Assembly (NCBI GenBank): GCA_016784875.1
Contig: JADHTX010000005.1
Span: forward strand, 1-32,244
DNA length: 32,244 nt
Source of the DNA: Methylobacter sp.
GTDB lineage: Bacteria > Pseudomonadota > Gammaproteobacteria > Methylococcales > Methylomonadaceae
Direction: 5' to 3'
A program made the position numbers and the translations under genes. Shown one piece after another: positions 21,016 through 32,109 of the stretch. The notes under the pieces were generated by a model. That model ran no database searches. It saw only the letters and a list, made by a program, of their open reading frames with translations, and had not been told where the DNA came from. Position 1 is the stretch's first letter, and every line of letters starts with the position of its first letter.

Positions 21016-22470
21016 ATGAGCAGTGTGCAAACTTTTTATTGGCATGATTACGAAACCTTCGGTACTGACCCAAGAAGAGATAGGCCAGTTCAATTTGCCG
21101 GAATTAGAACCGATTTTGATTTCAATATCGTAGACGACCCTTTGGTTGTTTATTGCAAGCCAGCGACAGACTGCCTTCCGCATCCCGATGCCTGTTTGAT
21201 AACCGGGATTACTCCGCAACTCGCTGAGGAAAAAGGTGTTTGCGAAGCTGAATTTATTCGTTTGATACATGATCAATTGGCCCTGCCTAATACCTGCACC
21301 TTGGGTTACAACAGTCTTCGTTTTGATGATGAGGTCACTCGGAATTGTCTGTATCGCAATTTTTATGATCCCTATGCGCGGGAGTGGCAAAATGGTAATT
21401 CCCGGTGGGATTTAATCGATGTAATCAGGGCGGCTAGAGCACTGCGTCCTGAAGGTATTGTCTGGCCGGTTAACGAGGAGGGGCGGCCCAGTTTTAGGTT
21501 GGATCAACTCACTAAGGTTAATAATATAGCTCATGAAGCGGCACATGATGCGCTTTCCGATGTCTATGCCACCATTGCAATCACTAAGTTGCTTAAGCAA
21601 GCTCAGCCCAGGCTCTATCAATTTCTGTTGCAGCACCGGGTTAAGGCTGAAGCGCTTAATCTGCTTCAGTTAGGCAATTTTAAGCCTGTGGTGCATATTT
21701 CAGGTAAATATTCTGCCGTTAATAATTGTTTGGCGATAGTACTTCCTATTTGCAAGCATCCTACTAACGCCAACGGTATAATCGTCTACGACCTGTCTGT
21801 CGATCCAGAGCCGTTGCTTAATTTATCTATGGAAGAGATTCAACAGATAATCTTTACTGCAACAGCAGATTTGCCTGAAGGTGTGGCTAGAATTCCGTTA
21901 AAAACCGTGCATATCAATAAATGCCCTGTCTTAGCTCCTGTATCTGTTATCAGGCCGGATGATGCTCAACGGTTGAAAATCGATCTGGCGATTTGTTGCG
22001 CAAATATCGATAGAATTAAAGCGGCTACCGGCTTGCCTGAAAAATTGGCGGCAGTGTTTAGCGGTCATGCTTACGCCGAGCAAGATTCCGACCCCGATCT
22101 GGAAATTTATAGCGGCGGTTTTTTCTCTGAGAACGATAAGAAGCAAATGGCCAAAATTAGGGGTATGCTGCCAGAGCAATTAGCAAAAGTAACATTTAAA
22201 TTTACTGATAGCCGATTGCCGGAGATGCTGTTTAGATACAGAGCCAGAAATTATCCGGAAACTTTGACGAGTGATGAGTTGTTAAGGTGGAATGAATTTT
22301 GTGTTAACCGGTTGACTGGGCGTCAAGCGGGTGCAGGCATATTGCTTGATGATTATTTTGCTCGTCTTAAAGAATTGCGTAGCGATAAAAATATCAATAC
22401 TGGTATCGCTGATGCTTTGACTATTTATGGGCTTGAAAAACAAGCGGCATTGGGTGTCAAGGTTGATTGA
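21016..22470 (+). CDS. sbcB: Exodeoxyribonuclease I
   Basis: 484 aa. DEDD exonuclease start FYWHDYETFGTDPRRDRPVQFAGIRTD, YCKPATDCLPHPDACLITGITPQ, NSLRFDDEVTRNCLYRNFYDPY, matching ExoI. Confidence 0.96.
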   Translation: MSSVQTFYWHDYETFGTDPRRDRPVQFAGIRTDFDFNIVDDPLVVYCKPATDCLPHPDACLITGITPQLAEEKGVCEAEFIRLIHDQLALPNTCTLGYNSLRFDDEVTRNCLYRNFYDPYAREWQNGNSRWDLIDVIRAARALRPEGIVWPVNEEGRPSFRLDQLTKVNNIAHEAAHDALSDVYATIAITKLLKQAQPRLYQFLLQHRVKAEALNLLQLGNFKPVVHISGKYSAVNNCLAIVLPICKHPTNANGIIVYDLSVDPEPLLNLSMEEIQQIIFTATADLPEGVARIPLKTVHINKCPVLAPVSVIRPDDAQRLKIDLAICCANIDRIKAATGLPEKLAAVFSGHAYAEQDSDPDLEIYSGGFFSENDKKQMAKIRGMLPEQLAKVTFKFTDSRLPEMLFRYRARNYPETLTSDELLRWNEFCVNRLTGRQAGAGILLDDYFARLKELRSDKNINTGIADALTIYGLEKQAALGVKVD

Positions 22471-22569
22471 GTCGGCTAGGTTTTGTTTTTTACATTGCTG
22501 AAAAGGCCATTTAATTAGGTCTAGTGGCGAGAGATTTTAATGTGACGGGTGAATTGATTAACAAATAGG

Positions 22570-22597
22570 TTGCTAAATACTGAATATGCCTTATAAT
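22570..22597 (+). promoter_or_regulatory. Predicted sigma70-type promoter of the tRNA-fMet gene
   Basis: TTGCTA (22570-22575), 16-bp spacer, TATAAT (22592-22597), 12 bp upstream of the tRNA 5' end. Confidence 0.7.
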
Positions 22598-22609
22598 AGC
22601 TAAATCAAT

Positions 22610-22686
<77 letters not shown>

Positions 22687-22738
22687 TATTAAACTGCATG
22701 GATGCAGGCTTAGTGTAACGCAAGGATTGGTTGCCTAG

Positions 22739-22766
22739 AACCCCTTTTTGGGGTTTTTTGTTTTTT
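22739..22766 (+). terminator. Intrinsic terminator 1 after tRNA-fMet
   Basis: AACCCC-TTTTT-GGGGTT stem followed by a T-rich tract. Confidence 0.85.
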
Positions 22767-22807
22767 GGGCTTTGGTAATTAAAAGCTCATAGTTGGTTGT
22801 TAATGGA

Positions 22808-22830
22808 AGAGCCGTCGGCTCTTTTTTTTT
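22808..22830 (+). terminator. Intrinsic terminator 2 in the rimP leader
   Basis: AGAGCC-GTC-GGCTCT followed by TTTTTTTT, 24 bp upstream of the rimP ATG. Confidence 0.88.
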
Positions 22831-22853
22831 GTGTGAAAGTAAGCGAGGAAAAG

Positions 22854-23339
22854 ATGAAGCAGGCTCCTGAACATTTGGTTGACCTAATTGAGCCAATTGT
22901 TGAAGGTTTAGGTTATGAATGCGTAGGCATTGAATATAATCCTCACCCTAAACATGGTCTGTTAAGAATCTATATCGATAGTGAAAATGGGATTTTGGTT
23001 GAAGACTGCACTAAGGTGAGTCATCAAATCAGTGGAGCTATGGATGTTGAAGATCCCATATTAGGTAATTATCATTTGGAGGTGTCTTCGCCGGGTGCCG
23101 ATCGGCCTTTCTTTAAAGTAAGCCAGTTCGAGCGATATATTGGCAGTATGGTGTTAGTTAATTTATTTAAAGCCATAGATGGCCGTAGAAAAATTACAGG
23201 CCTGATAGTAAAAGTTGAAGGTGATACGATTTCCCTTCAAGAAGGCGATCAGATTTTTGAGGTTCCATTTATCGCGATGAGTAAAGCGCGTTTGGTTCCT
23301 GAGTATTTAATTGAAAAAGGAGGACGCAGTGGCAAATAA
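22854..23339 (+). CDS. rimP: Ribosome maturation factor RimP
   Basis: ORF 22797-23339. The true start is probably ATG 22854 ([29 protein letters not shown]) after GCGAGGAAAAG; the upstream extension is translated terminator sequence. Confidence 0.94.
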   Translation: MKQAPEHLVDLIEPIVEGLGYECVGIEYNPHPKHGLLRIYIDSENGILVEDCTKVSHQISGAMDVEDPILGNYHLEVSSPGADRPFFKVSQFERYIGSMVLVNLFKAIDGRRKITGLIVKVEGDTISLQEGDQIFEVPFIAMSKARLVPEYLIEKGGRSGK

Positions 23340-24846
23340 AGAAATTTTGTTGGTGGTGGATGTTTTTTCTAATGAAAAGGATATTGAAAAAGAGATTGTT
23401 TTCCAAGCAATAGAATCAGCATTAGAAGCGGCTACGATTAAGCGTCACGTGAACCAAATTAAGGCTCGTGTTAATATTGACAGAAAAACCGGTGATTACG
23501 TTACCTATAGAGGCTGGGAAGTTGTTGATGCTAACAACGCTATTGATGGGGACGTAGAGTTTCCGGAAACACAGGTATTGTTGGAGGTTGCAAGATTAGA
23601 TAAGCCGGATGTTCAAGTCGGTGATGTAGTAGAAGAGGAAATTGAATCTGTCGATTTTGGTCGTATTGCTGCTCAGACGGCCAAGCAGGTCATTATTCAC
23701 AAAGTCAGGGAAGCTGAACGCAAGAAAATAGTTGATGCTTATCAGAGTCGCGTAGGTGAGTTAATCACCGGTATCGTAAAGCGTATCGAAAAGGGCTGTG
23801 TTTATCTCGATTTGGGCGGACATGTAGAAGCTTATATTGCTAAAGAAGACATGATCCCCCGTGAAGCTATTCGTATTGGTGATAGGATTAGAGGGTATTT
23901 GAAAGATGTCCGCTCAGAACCGCGCGGCCCTCAATTGTTTGTTAGTCGGACGGCTCCAGAATTGCTGATTGCCTTGTTTCGTCTTGAGGTGCCTGAAGTG
24001 GGTGAGGGATTGATTGAAGTGATGGGGGCTGCGCGTGATCCTGGCTCCAGAGCTAAAATAGCAGTTAAAGGGAATGATCCAAGACTCGATCCAGTTGGTG
24101 CTTGCGTCGGCATGAGGGGTTCACGAGTGCAGTCGGTTTCCAATGAATTGGCCGGAGAGCGCGTTGACATTATCCTTTGGAATGCAAGCGATGCTCAGTT
24201 CGTCATTAATGCAATGTCACCGGCTGAAATCCAATCCATTGTTGTTGATGAAGACAAGCACAGCATGGATTTAGCGGTCAGCTCAGACAATCTGTCTCAG
24301 GCTATCGGTCGAGGCGGACAAAATGTGCGTCTTGCGACCCAATTGACGGGTTGGGAATTGAATGTAATTGATGCATCTAAGGCTGAAGAAAACAGTGAGG
24401 CTGAGGCCGACAAGATAAAACAATTATTCGTCGATCAATTGGGTGTTGATGAAGAGATTGCATTGGTTTTGGTTGAGGAAGGTTTTAACACGGTTGAGGA
24501 AATCGCCTATGTTCCGGTTAGTGAGATGCTGGAAATTGAAGGTTTTGATGAAGATCTTGTTAATGCCCTTAGAAGTCGCGCTAAAGATGCATTACTGATT
24601 AGTGCTATTGCGGCTGAAGAAGTAATGGAAACAGCGGAACCTGCACAGGATTTGCTGGATATGGAAGGCATGGACAGGGATTTGGCTTATGATATGGCAA
24701 GTCAGGGTATTATTACGATGGATGATTTGGCAGAGCAGGCGGTAGATGATTTGTTGAATTTTTCAGGAATGAACGAAGATCGGGCGGCAAAATTGATTAT
24801 GAAGGCGCGTGAGCCTTGGTTTGCTGAGGAACAGGCGAGTAGGTAA
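23329..24846 (+). CDS. nusA: Transcription termination/antitermination protein NusA
   Basis: GTG start 23329 ([18 protein letters not shown]) after AAAAAGGAGG. S1, KH ([27 protein letters not shown]) and C-terminal acidic repeat regions. The ORF-track start at 23311 overlaps the ribosome-binding site. Confidence 0.97.
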   Translation: MANKEILLVVDVFSNEKDIEKEIVFQAIESALEAATIKRHVNQIKARVNIDRKTGDYVTYRGWEVVDANNAIDGDVEFPETQVLLEVARLDKPDVQVGDVVEEEIESVDFGRIAAQTAKQVIIHKVREAERKKIVDAYQSRVGELITGIVKRIEKGCVYLDLGGHVEAYIAKEDMIPREAIRIGDRIRGYLKDVRSEPRGPQLFVSRTAPELLIALFRLEVPEVGEGLIEVMGAARDPGSRAKIAVKGNDPRLDPVGACVGMRGSRVQSVSNELAGERVDIILWNASDAQFVINAMSPAEIQSIVVDEDKHSMDLAVSSDNLSQAIGRGGQNVRLATQLTGWELNVIDASKAEENSEAEADKIKQLFVDQLGVDEEIALVLVEEGFNTVEEIAYVPVSEMLEIEGFDEDLVNALRSRAKDALLISAIAAEEVMETAEPAQDLLDMEGMDRDLAYDMASQGIITMDDLAEQAVDDLLNFSGMNEDRAAKLIMKAREPWFAEEQASR

Positions 24847-24856
24847 GGGGTATGAA

Positions 24857-27589
24857 ATGAGTAATAAAACGGTACGACAATTAGCTGAGGTAGTAAAAAT
24901 ACCTCTGGAACGATTATTAGAGCAGCTGAAAGAAGCGGGTTTATCTGCGAGTGCTCCTGATGATGTGATCAATGAAGACGAAAAAATGCAGCTGCTTGCG
25001 CATTTACGCAAACGCCATGGTAAGGGTGAAGGCGAGGTCGATGGTTCGTTAAAAAGAGTGACTTTAAAACGCAGAACTGTGAGTGAGCTTAAACAATCGA
25101 GCGTACCGGGTACTACTACCAAGACGATTAGCGTTGAAGTTCGAAAGCAGAAAACGTATATAAAGCGCAGTGAAGTCGTTGAATCTGATGAGCAAAGGAG
25201 CTTAGAGTTAGCTAAACAGACTCTTAAAGAGCAGGTTGCGCAACAAGCTGAAAATATTCCTGAAATTGAAGAGCCGATAAAGGGAGAAAAAGTCGTTTTG
25301 GAAGAAAAGAAAGAAGATCTTATAGTTGAATCGACAGATAAGTCGGCAGTCGAAATAGTTGAGCCCGAAGTCGCTAGCGAGCCTGAAGCTGCTGGCAGGG
25401 GCTCTCAGTCAACCGTGAAGTCTTCCCCATCCCTGTCAGTCGAAGAAAATACCAAGGTCTTGCCTGTTTCGTCGCAACAAGGCGCCGTTGCTCCCGGTAA
25501 TGCTCAGCCTGCCGCGTCTCTACAGGCGAAAGAAGAGCCGAAAGTTGATCAGGAGCAAATTGCTAAAGCTAAAGAGGCGACTGAAGCCAGAAAAAAACAG
25601 CAGGAGAAAGACGCGCGGCTTGAGGAATCCATAAAAAGAAATGCTGATAAAGTAAGGCAGCAAGCTTCAGCCAAGCAAGAAATATTGCATAGAAAGAAGC
25701 AAGAAGAAAGTACTCGTGCCGGAGCGGGTGGCAGAGATGCTAAAAGACCTAAGAAAAAAGGCAAAAAAGCTGAGCGCGTTAGTGTGAAGTCTGATGGCAA
25801 GCATCAATTCGAAATGCCGGTTGAGCCTGTCGTAAAAGAGGTCAGTATACCTGAAATGATTATGGTGTCCGATCTTGCTCAAAAGATGAGTGTCAAAGCG
25901 GCTATGGTCATTAAGCACTTGATGAAGCTCGGTATTATGGCGACTATTAATCAAAGCATCGACCAAGAAACAGCGGTCATTTTAGTTGAAGAAATGGGTC
26001 ATAAAGCAATTATGCAGAGTGATGACGATCTTGAGCAAGAAATGCTGGCTGAGGCGCAAGAAGAAGATAATCGGGTGGAAGTGCCGCGTGCACCTATTGT
26101 GACTATCATGGGGCATGTTGATCACGGCAAAACCTCGTTGTTGGATTACATTCGTAAAACACGCGTTGCTGCCGGTGAAGCAGGTGGAATTACCCAGCAT
26201 ATCGGTGCGTATCAAGTAAAAACCGATCACGGTTCGGTAACTTTCTTAGATACACCAGGTCACGCAGCATTTACTGCCATGCGTGCCAGGGGTGCAGACG
26301 TTACCGACGTGGTGATTGTGGTAGTTGCAGCCGATGACGGTGTTATGCCGCAAACCAAAGAGGCTGTAGAGCATGCCAGAGCGGCCAATGTGCCGATTAT
26401 TGTGGCGATGAATAAGATCGATAAGCCTGATGCCAATCCTGACAAAGTCATGCAGGAGCTGTCTAATATCAACGTACTTGCCGAAGAGTGGGGCGGCGAT
26501 GTGCAGTTTTTGAAGATTTCGGCAAAAACCGGTGAAGGTATCGATGACTTAATTGAGGCTTTGATTGTTCAGACCGAAATTCTTGAGCTGAAGGCTCCTA
26601 TTGAGGGTGCCGCATCAGGTATTGTTATTGAATCACGGCTGGATAAAGGTCGTGGTGTTGTAGCTACGGTACTGATTCAAAAAGGTACTTTGGAAAGCGG
26701 TCAGATGGTGCTGTGCGGTCATGAATATGGTCGTGTTCGGGCTATGTTTAACGAGAATGGTGTATCCATTAAAGAAGCCGGGCCATGTGTGCCGGTTGAG
26801 ATTTTAGGGCTTTCGGGTACGCCGAATGCCGGTGATGAATTCCTGGTGGTGCAAAATGAACGTATCGCCAAAGACCTGGCCAAGCATCGTGAAGATCGTA
26901 AAAAACTGTCTCGCCATGCCGTACAACATGCTTCTAAACTGGACGAAGTATTCTCCAGAATGGCTACCGGTGAAATTGCCAGCGTTAATCTGGTACTTAA
27001 GACGGATGTGCAGGGAAGTTTGGAAGCGTTGCGAAGTTCCTTGATCGGATTGTCTAATGACGAAGTTGAAGTTAAGGTTGTTTTCGGAGGCGTGGGCGGC
27101 ATTAATGAGGGCGATGCCAATTTGGCATTAGCTTCAGGTGCAATTCTGATGGGCTTTAACGTTCGGGCTGATACCACGGCACGCAAACTGATTGAAGAAA
27201 AAGGCATCGACCTGCATTATTACAGCATCATTTATGAAGCGATTGATGAAGTTAAAAAAGCCATCAGCGGTATGCTGGCACCTGAAATCAAAGAACAGAT
27301 TGTCGGTCTTGCCGAAGTGCGCGATGTATTTAAATCGCCAAAATTCGGTGCCATTGCCGGCTGTATGGTTATTGATGGTTTTGTGAAGAGAAATCTGCCT
27401 ATCCGGGTTCTGCGTGAAAACGTTGTCATTTATGAAGGGCAATTAGAATCTTTACGTCGATTCAAAGATGATGCGGCAGAGGTCAAAATGGGGATGGAGT
27501 GCGGTATCGGTGTGAAAAACTACAACGATGTACAACCCGGCGATCAGATCGAAGTCTTTGAACGCATCGAAGTTAAACGGGAATTGTAA
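24857..27589 (+). CDS. infB: Translation initiation factor IF-2
   Basis: Start ATG 24857 ([24 protein letters not shown]). GTPase motifs [27 protein letters not shown]. Confidence 0.98.
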   Translation: MSNKTVRQLAEVVKIPLERLLEQLKEAGLSASAPDDVINEDEKMQLLAHLRKRHGKGEGEVDGSLKRVTLKRRTVSELKQSSVPGTTTKTISVEVRKQKTYIKRSEVVESDEQRSLELAKQTLKEQVAQQAENIPEIEEPIKGEKVVLEEKKEDLIVESTDKSAVEIVEPEVASEPEAAGRGSQSTVKSSPSLSVEENTKVLPVSSQQGAVAPGNAQPAASLQAKEEPKVDQEQIAKAKEATEARKKQQEKDARLEESIKRNADKVRQQASAKQEILHRKKQEESTRAGAGGRDAKRPKKKGKKAERVSVKSDGKHQFEMPVEPVVKEVSIPEMIMVSDLAQKMSVKAAMVIKHLMKLGIMATINQSIDQETAVILVEEMGHKAIMQSDDDLEQEMLAEAQEEDNRVEVPRAPIVTIMGHVDHGKTSLLDYIRKTRVAAGEAGGITQHIGAYQVKTDHGSVTFLDTPGHAAFTAMRARGADVTDVVIVVVAADDGVMPQTKEAVEHARAANVPIIVAMNKIDKPDANPDKVMQELSNINVLAEEWGGDVQFLKISAKTGEGIDDLIEALIVQTEILELKAPIEGAASGIVIESRLDKGRGVVATVLIQKGTLESGQMVLCGHEYGRVRAMFNENGVSIKEAGPCVPVEILGLSGTPNAGDEFLVVQNERIAKDLAKHREDRKKLSRHAVQHASKLDEVFSRMATGEIASVNLVLKTDVQGSLEALRSSLIGLSNDEVEVKVVFGGVGGINEGDANLALASGAILMGFNVRADTTARKLIEEKGIDLHYYSIIYEAIDEVKKAISGMLAPEIKEQIVGLAEVRDVFKSPKFGAIAGCMVIDGFVKRNLPIRVLRENVVIYEGQLESLRRFKDDAAEVKMGMECGIGVKNYNDVQPGDQIEVFERIEVKREL

Positions 27590-27594
27590 TCAGT

Positions 27595-28020
27595 ATGGCA
27601 AGAGAATTCGGCCGCAATGCCCGTGTTTCATCGCAGATGCAAAAAGAACTTTCGTTGGTTTTGCAGCGGGATATTGATGACTCCAGATTAGGCTTTATTA
27701 CTATCAACGAGGTTGTGGTCACTAAAGACCTTGCTGTTGCAAAAGTCTATATCACGGTATTGAATGTCGATGAGCAGGGTAAAAAAGCCAATGTTAAATT
27801 ACTTAATGAATTGTCGCCTGTTATTAGGCATCAATTAGCCAAAAGAATGCGTTTAAGGCATATTTCCGACTTGCGCTTTTATTACGATGATTCATTTGAT
27901 ACCGGTATGCGGGTATCTGAACTGTTAAGTGATTTGAAAATACGTGATGTGGATGCCCCCTCCGACACTGATCAAGATAAGTCCGCCGATTCTGCTCAGG
28001 ACAAGCGCGACGACGGTTAA
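27595..28020 (+). CDS. rbfA: 30S ribosome-binding factor RbfA
   Basis: 141 aa. RVSSQMQKELSLVLQRDIDDSRLGFITINEVVVTKDLAVAKVYITVL, RMRLRHISDLRFYYDDSFDTGMRVSELL. Confidence 0.96.
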   Translation: MAREFGRNARVSSQMQKELSLVLQRDIDDSRLGFITINEVVVTKDLAVAKVYITVLNVDEQGKKANVKLLNELSPVIRHQLAKRMRLRHISDLRFYYDDSFDTGMRVSELLSDLKIRDVDAPSDTDQDKSADSAQDKRDDG

Positions 28021-28023
28021 TGG

Positions 28024-28974
28024 ATGAGTAAACGCAAGTCCGGCTGTAATATTCACGGCATAGTGCTGTTAGATAAGCGTCTAGGTGTGTCTTCAAACAA
28101 AGCCTTGCAAGAAGTCAGGCGCTTGTTTAATGCCAATAAAGCCGGGCATACCGGCAGTCTTGATCCTCTGGCTACGGGGTTGTTGCCGCTTTGTTTCGGT
28201 GAAGCGACCAAGGTGTCGGGGATGATGCTCGATGACAATAAACGTTATCAGACTGTTGTTCAGCTTGGGATTATGACCGATACCGGAGATCGGGAAGGTA
28301 CGGTTATAGAGACTAAACCGGTACCTAAACTATCCGTTGACGACATCCTGGCCTGTCTGGAAAAATTTACCGGCGAAATCGATCAAGTACCACCGATGTA
28401 TTCGGCGTTAAAGCATAACGGTAAAAAACTTTATGAGCTGGCACGGGAGGGTGTAACCATTGAACGTAAGGCTAGGCGTATCACTATCTTTGAGCTGAAG
28501 CTGCTGACAGATTCCCATGCTCTAGCTCAGGAACCGGATCAGTTGACGCTTGAAGTCTATTGTTCAAAAGGTACTTATATTCGTTCGCTGGCAGAAGACA
28601 TTGGACATGCTCTCGGCTGTGGAGGAACCGTAAAGGAATTGCGACGATTGGAAGCCGGTCAATTCAATATTGAGAGTGCTAAGACTATTGAACAATTGAC
28701 GGCTTTGAGTCAGCAAGACCTGTTGCAATGCTTGATAAATGTCGATAAGCCGCTGGAATCCCTGCCTTTTGTGCAATTATCTGATGAGCAAGCTATTAGC
28801 ATAAAGTACGGTCAATCACTTAGTCTATTGCCGTCCGACGAACATGGGAAGGGCGGATGTCATGGTACTGTGCGCATGTATAACAATGCCGTCTTTTTAG
28901 GCTTGGGAGAATTGCTAATGGATGGTAAACTAGCGCCGAAAAAGTTGTTTAATATGAGCAATGATTTGCCCTAG
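28024..28974 (+). CDS. truB: tRNA pseudouridine(55) synthase TruB
   Basis: 316 aa. GIVLLDKRLGVSSNKALQEVRRLFNANKAGHTGSLDPLATGLLPLCFGEATK with the catalytic-Asp motif; CSKGTYIRSLAEDIG. Confidence 0.97.
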   Translation: MSKRKSGCNIHGIVLLDKRLGVSSNKALQEVRRLFNANKAGHTGSLDPLATGLLPLCFGEATKVSGMMLDDNKRYQTVVQLGIMTDTGDREGTVIETKPVPKLSVDDILACLEKFTGEIDQVPPMYSALKHNGKKLYELAREGVTIERKARRITIFELKLLTDSHALAQEPDQLTLEVYCSKGTYIRSLAEDIGHALGCGGTVKELRRLEAGQFNIESAKTIEQLTALSQQDLLQCLINVDKPLESLPFVQLSDEQAISIKYGQSLSLLPSDEHGKGGCHGTVRMYNNAVFLGLGELLMDGKLAPKKLFNMSNDLP

Positions 28975-29043
28975 TTTACGCATTTGGGCAGCAAAAGAAT
29001 ACTGCTGTTTCTACACCCTATCGTGGAAACAGTGTATCAAAGG

Positions 29044-29072
29044 AGTCGCCACTTTCGGCGGCTTTATTTTTT
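29044..29072 (+). terminator. Terminator-like or leader hairpin upstream of rpsO
   Basis: AGTCGCC-ACTTTC-GGCGGCT stem (one G-T wobble) followed by TTATTTTTT. Confidence 0.6.
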
Positions 29073-29099
29073 AATTTTTAATCTAAATAGGGATTACAA

Positions 29100-29369
29100 A
29101 TGCCATTTACAGCAGAACAAAAAAAAGCAGTCGTTGAAGCCTATCGGCAATCGGAAACCGATACCGGTTCACCTGAAGTGCAGGTTGCTTTATTGACAGC
29201 ACACATCACACATTTGGCACCGCACTTTGCAGAGCATAAAAAAGACAATCATTCGCGTCGTGGTCTGTTGCGGATGGTCAATCAGCGTCGTAAGTTGCTG
29301 GATTATTTAAAGAAAAAAGACCTAGGCCGTTACCGTACATTAATCGAACGTCTCGGATTACGTAAGTAA
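29100..29369 (+). CDS. rpsO: 30S ribosomal protein S15
   Basis: 89 aa. [60 protein letters not shown]. Confidence 0.98.
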   Translation: MPFTAEQKKAVVEAYRQSETDTGSPEVQVALLTAHITHLAPHFAEHKKDNHSRRGLLRMVNQRRKLLDYLKKKDLGRYRTLIERLGLRK

Positions 29370-29377
29370 CAGAACAA

Positions 29378-29413
29378 AGAAACGGCACATACCGTATGTG
29401 CCGTTTCTGTTTT
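29378..29413 (+). terminator. Long perfect hairpin/terminator between rpsO and pnp
   Basis: AGAAACGGCACATAC-C-GTATGTGCCGTTTCT (15-nt perfect arms), followed by GTTTT. Confidence 0.85.
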
Positions 29414-29469
29414 AATATTTCATGGATTGAACGAATTTTTAAACAACCTCTACGCAAAGGAACCTTATA

Positions 29470-31551
29470 GTGAATCCTATCAGGAAAGAATTTCAGTACG
29501 GCGATCGACTCGTTAAATTAGAAACCGGTGAAATAGCCCGTCAAGCAGACGGTGCAGTGATGATTGATGTAGACGGTACGACACTGTTAGTTACCGTCGT
29601 CGGTAAAAAGCAGGCAAGCGGCGGCGATTTTTTTCCGTTGACTGTAAACTATCAAGAAAAAGCCTATGCAGCCGGTAAAATTCCAGGCGGTTTTTTTAAG
29701 AGGGAAGGTCGTCCCAGTGAAAAAGAGACATTAACTTCTCGCCTGATTGATCGGCCTATTCGTCCTCTTTTCCCAGAGGGCTATACCAATGAAGTTCAAA
29801 TTATTGCAACCGTTGTATCGCTGAATCCTGAAGTCGATCCGGAAATTCCTGCATTGTTGGGTGCTTCAGCTGCGTTGGCAGTTTCAGGCTTGCCTTTTAA
29901 CGGTCCGGTGGGTGCTGCAATTGTCGGTTATAAAGACGGCGGCTATTTATTAAATCCAACCCCGGATGCATTAAAAGAATCACAGTTGTCATTGGTAGTT
30001 GCTGGAACAGCGCATGCCGTATTAATGGTAGAGTCTGAAGCAGACAATCTGTCGGAAGAAGTGATGCTGGGTGCGGTATTATTCGGTCATCAGCAAATGC
30101 AGGTTGCCATTAATGCGATTAACGAATTTGCAGCCTCTGCCGGTGCAGGTGTCGTTGAATGGGTAGCTCCTGAAGTTAATACCGATCTTAAAAAATTGGT
30201 AACTGACGAAGTTGAAGAAGGTATTAAAGCCGCTTATCAAGTGGCTGAAAAACTGGTTAGACAAGAACAACTAAAAGAAATTAGAAATGCCGTCGTTGAA
30301 AAGCTGGTGGCAAATGGCGAGTATGCAGAAAATGATATTCGCGGCATTATTGAACACCTTGAATACAGTATCGTCCGCAACGCAATTCTTAACGAAGGTA
30401 AGCGTATTGATGGACGCGAGTTAGACAAGATCAGACCGATCACCGTTAGAACCGGCGTACTGCCTAGAACCCATGGCTCAGCATTATTTACCCGTGGCGA
30501 AACCCAGGCTTTAGTGATTGCAACACTGGGTACGCAACGTGATGCACAAATTATCGATGCATTGGCTGGTGAATACAAAGAGCCGTTCATGCTGCATTAC
30601 AACTTCCCTCCGTACAGTGTCGGCGAAACCGGTTTTGTCGGTTCTCCAAAACGTCGTGAGATCGGTCATGGCCGTTTGGCGAAGCGTGGTGTTGCCGCCG
30701 TGTTACCCAACATGGAAGAGTTTCCCTACACCATTCGCGTGGTTTCTGAAGTCACTGAATCTAACGGTTCAAGTTCAATGGCTTCGGTTTGCGGTAGCAG
30801 CTTGGCATTAATGGATGCCGGTGTGCCGATTAAGTCACCGGTTGCAGGTATTGCGATGGGCCTGATTAAAGAAGGCGACAGCTTTGCGGTATTGTCGGAC
30901 ATTATGGGTGATGAAGATCATTTGGGCGACATGGACTTTAAAGTTGCCGGTTCTGTAGACGGTATTACCGCGCTGCAAATGGACATAAAAATTGATGGCA
31001 TTACTGCAGAAATCATGAAGTCGGCACTGGATCAAGCAAAACACGGTCGTTTGCATATCTTGGGCGAAATGAATAAAGCGTTGTCTACCACCCGTGAAGA
31101 AATGTCCGACTTCGCGCCGCGTATCATTACCTTCAAAATTGATCCTGCCAAAATTCGTGAAGTTATTGGCAAAGGCGGCGCAACCATCCGCAGCATTACC
31201 GAGCAAACCGGCGCCAGCGTTGATTTGACTGATGACGGCGTTGTTAAAGTGGCCTCTGTTGATAAAGCGGCCGGTGAAGAAGCGCGTCGTCTGATCGAAG
31301 AAATTACCGCAGAAGTTGAAGTCGGTAAAATCTACGAAGGCAAAGTTGTTCGTTTAATGGACTTCGGTGCTTTTGTTACCATACTTCCCGGTAAAGATGG
31401 TTTGGTTCATATCTCGCAAATTTCAGACGAACGCGTTGATAAAGTCAGCGACAGATTGAATGAAGGAGATGTGGTCAAAGTCAAAGTACTTGAAATAGAC
31501 CGTCAAGGTAGAGTCAGATTGAGTATGAAGGAAGTCGAAGTAGTAGAATAA
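29470..31551 (+). CDS. pnp: Polyribonucleotide nucleotidyltransferase
   Basis: 693 aa, GTG start. Two RNase PH domains ([60 protein letters not shown]), then KH and S1 domains ([47 protein letters not shown]). Confidence 0.98.
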   Translation: MNPIRKEFQYGDRLVKLETGEIARQADGAVMIDVDGTTLLVTVVGKKQASGGDFFPLTVNYQEKAYAAGKIPGGFFKREGRPSEKETLTSRLIDRPIRPLFPEGYTNEVQIIATVVSLNPEVDPEIPALLGASAALAVSGLPFNGPVGAAIVGYKDGGYLLNPTPDALKESQLSLVVAGTAHAVLMVESEADNLSEEVMLGAVLFGHQQMQVAINAINEFAASAGAGVVEWVAPEVNTDLKKLVTDEVEEGIKAAYQVAEKLVRQEQLKEIRNAVVEKLVANGEYAENDIRGIIEHLEYSIVRNAILNEGKRIDGRELDKIRPITVRTGVLPRTHGSALFTRGETQALVIATLGTQRDAQIIDALAGEYKEPFMLHYNFPPYSVGETGFVGSPKRREIGHGRLAKRGVAAVLPNMEEFPYTIRVVSEVTESNGSSSMASVCGSSLALMDAGVPIKSPVAGIAMGLIKEGDSFAVLSDIMGDEDHLGDMDFKVAGSVDGITALQMDIKIDGITAEIMKSALDQAKHGRLHILGEMNKALSTTREEMSDFAPRIITFKIDPAKIREVIGKGGATIRSITEQTGASVDLTDDGVVKVASVDKAAGEEARRLIEEITAEVEVGKIYEGKVVRLMDFGAFVTILPGKDGLVHISQISDERVDKVSDRLNEGDVVKVKVLEIDRQGRVRLSMKEVEVVE

Positions 31552-31600
31552 CTTCGTACTTTTTTACTGCTCTTAAAATAGGGCAGCTTAAATAGGTAGA

Positions 31601-31634
31601 AAAGGGATTATGATTCGTCATAGTCCCTTTTTTT
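31601..31634 (+). terminator. Intrinsic terminator after pnp
   Basis: AAAGGGATTATGA-TTCG-TCATAGTCCCTTT with one G-T wobble, followed by TTTT. Confidence 0.88.
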
Positions 31635-31702
31635 GTTTAGTCGTGTAAGTTGTAATGTTAGGTAATGCTAATAGACTTGCAAATAACCAACCGTAAATAA
31701 AA

Positions 31703-32047
31703 ATGATCAGCGACAGCCAGAAAATACAAATAGCTAAAAATTTCGCCGAGTTACATGAAACGCAATTTACGGCATGGACGCCGACTAAAGATTATCTATC
31801 CGAGGATGAGCGATACTTGACGGTTTATGACAATCTGATTATTGGTGTTTACGGTGATTGTTATGGAATTAATGCCGAGTATGATGAGGATAATAATTTA
31901 ATACAGGAAGCTACAGAATTCGAAGTTGAAGTTGAAGGATTTGGATCAGCAGCGGAGCAGGCGGAAGTATTCTGTTTTGAAATAACCAGTGAATTGGCTG
32001 GGGTTAGTAAATTCATTGAAGAACATGGTAGGCATGGGGATTGGTAG
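31703..32047 (+). CDS. Hypothetical acidic protein
   Basis: 114 aa ORF MISDSQKIQIAKNFAELHETQFTAWTPTKDYLSEDERYLTVYDNLIIGVYGDCYGINAEYDEDNN... No family recognised by eye; ATG start. Confidence 0.6.
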   Translation: MISDSQKIQIAKNFAELHETQFTAWTPTKDYLSEDERYLTVYDNLIIGVYGDCYGINAEYDEDNNLIQEATEFEVEVEGFGSAAEQAEVFCFEITSELAGVSKFIEEHGRHGDW

Positions 32048-32109
32048 CCTGAATGGGTTCGAGCGTAGAAACTGCCGATGTAGTTGCGGTGTGTCGAGAA
32101 AGTGAATAT

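Noticed and set aside
24809-24856. 16-aa N-terminal extension of IF-2 overlapping nusA
   Set aside because: [21 protein letters not shown] at 24857 is the typical IF-2 N-terminus and starts just after the nusA stop.
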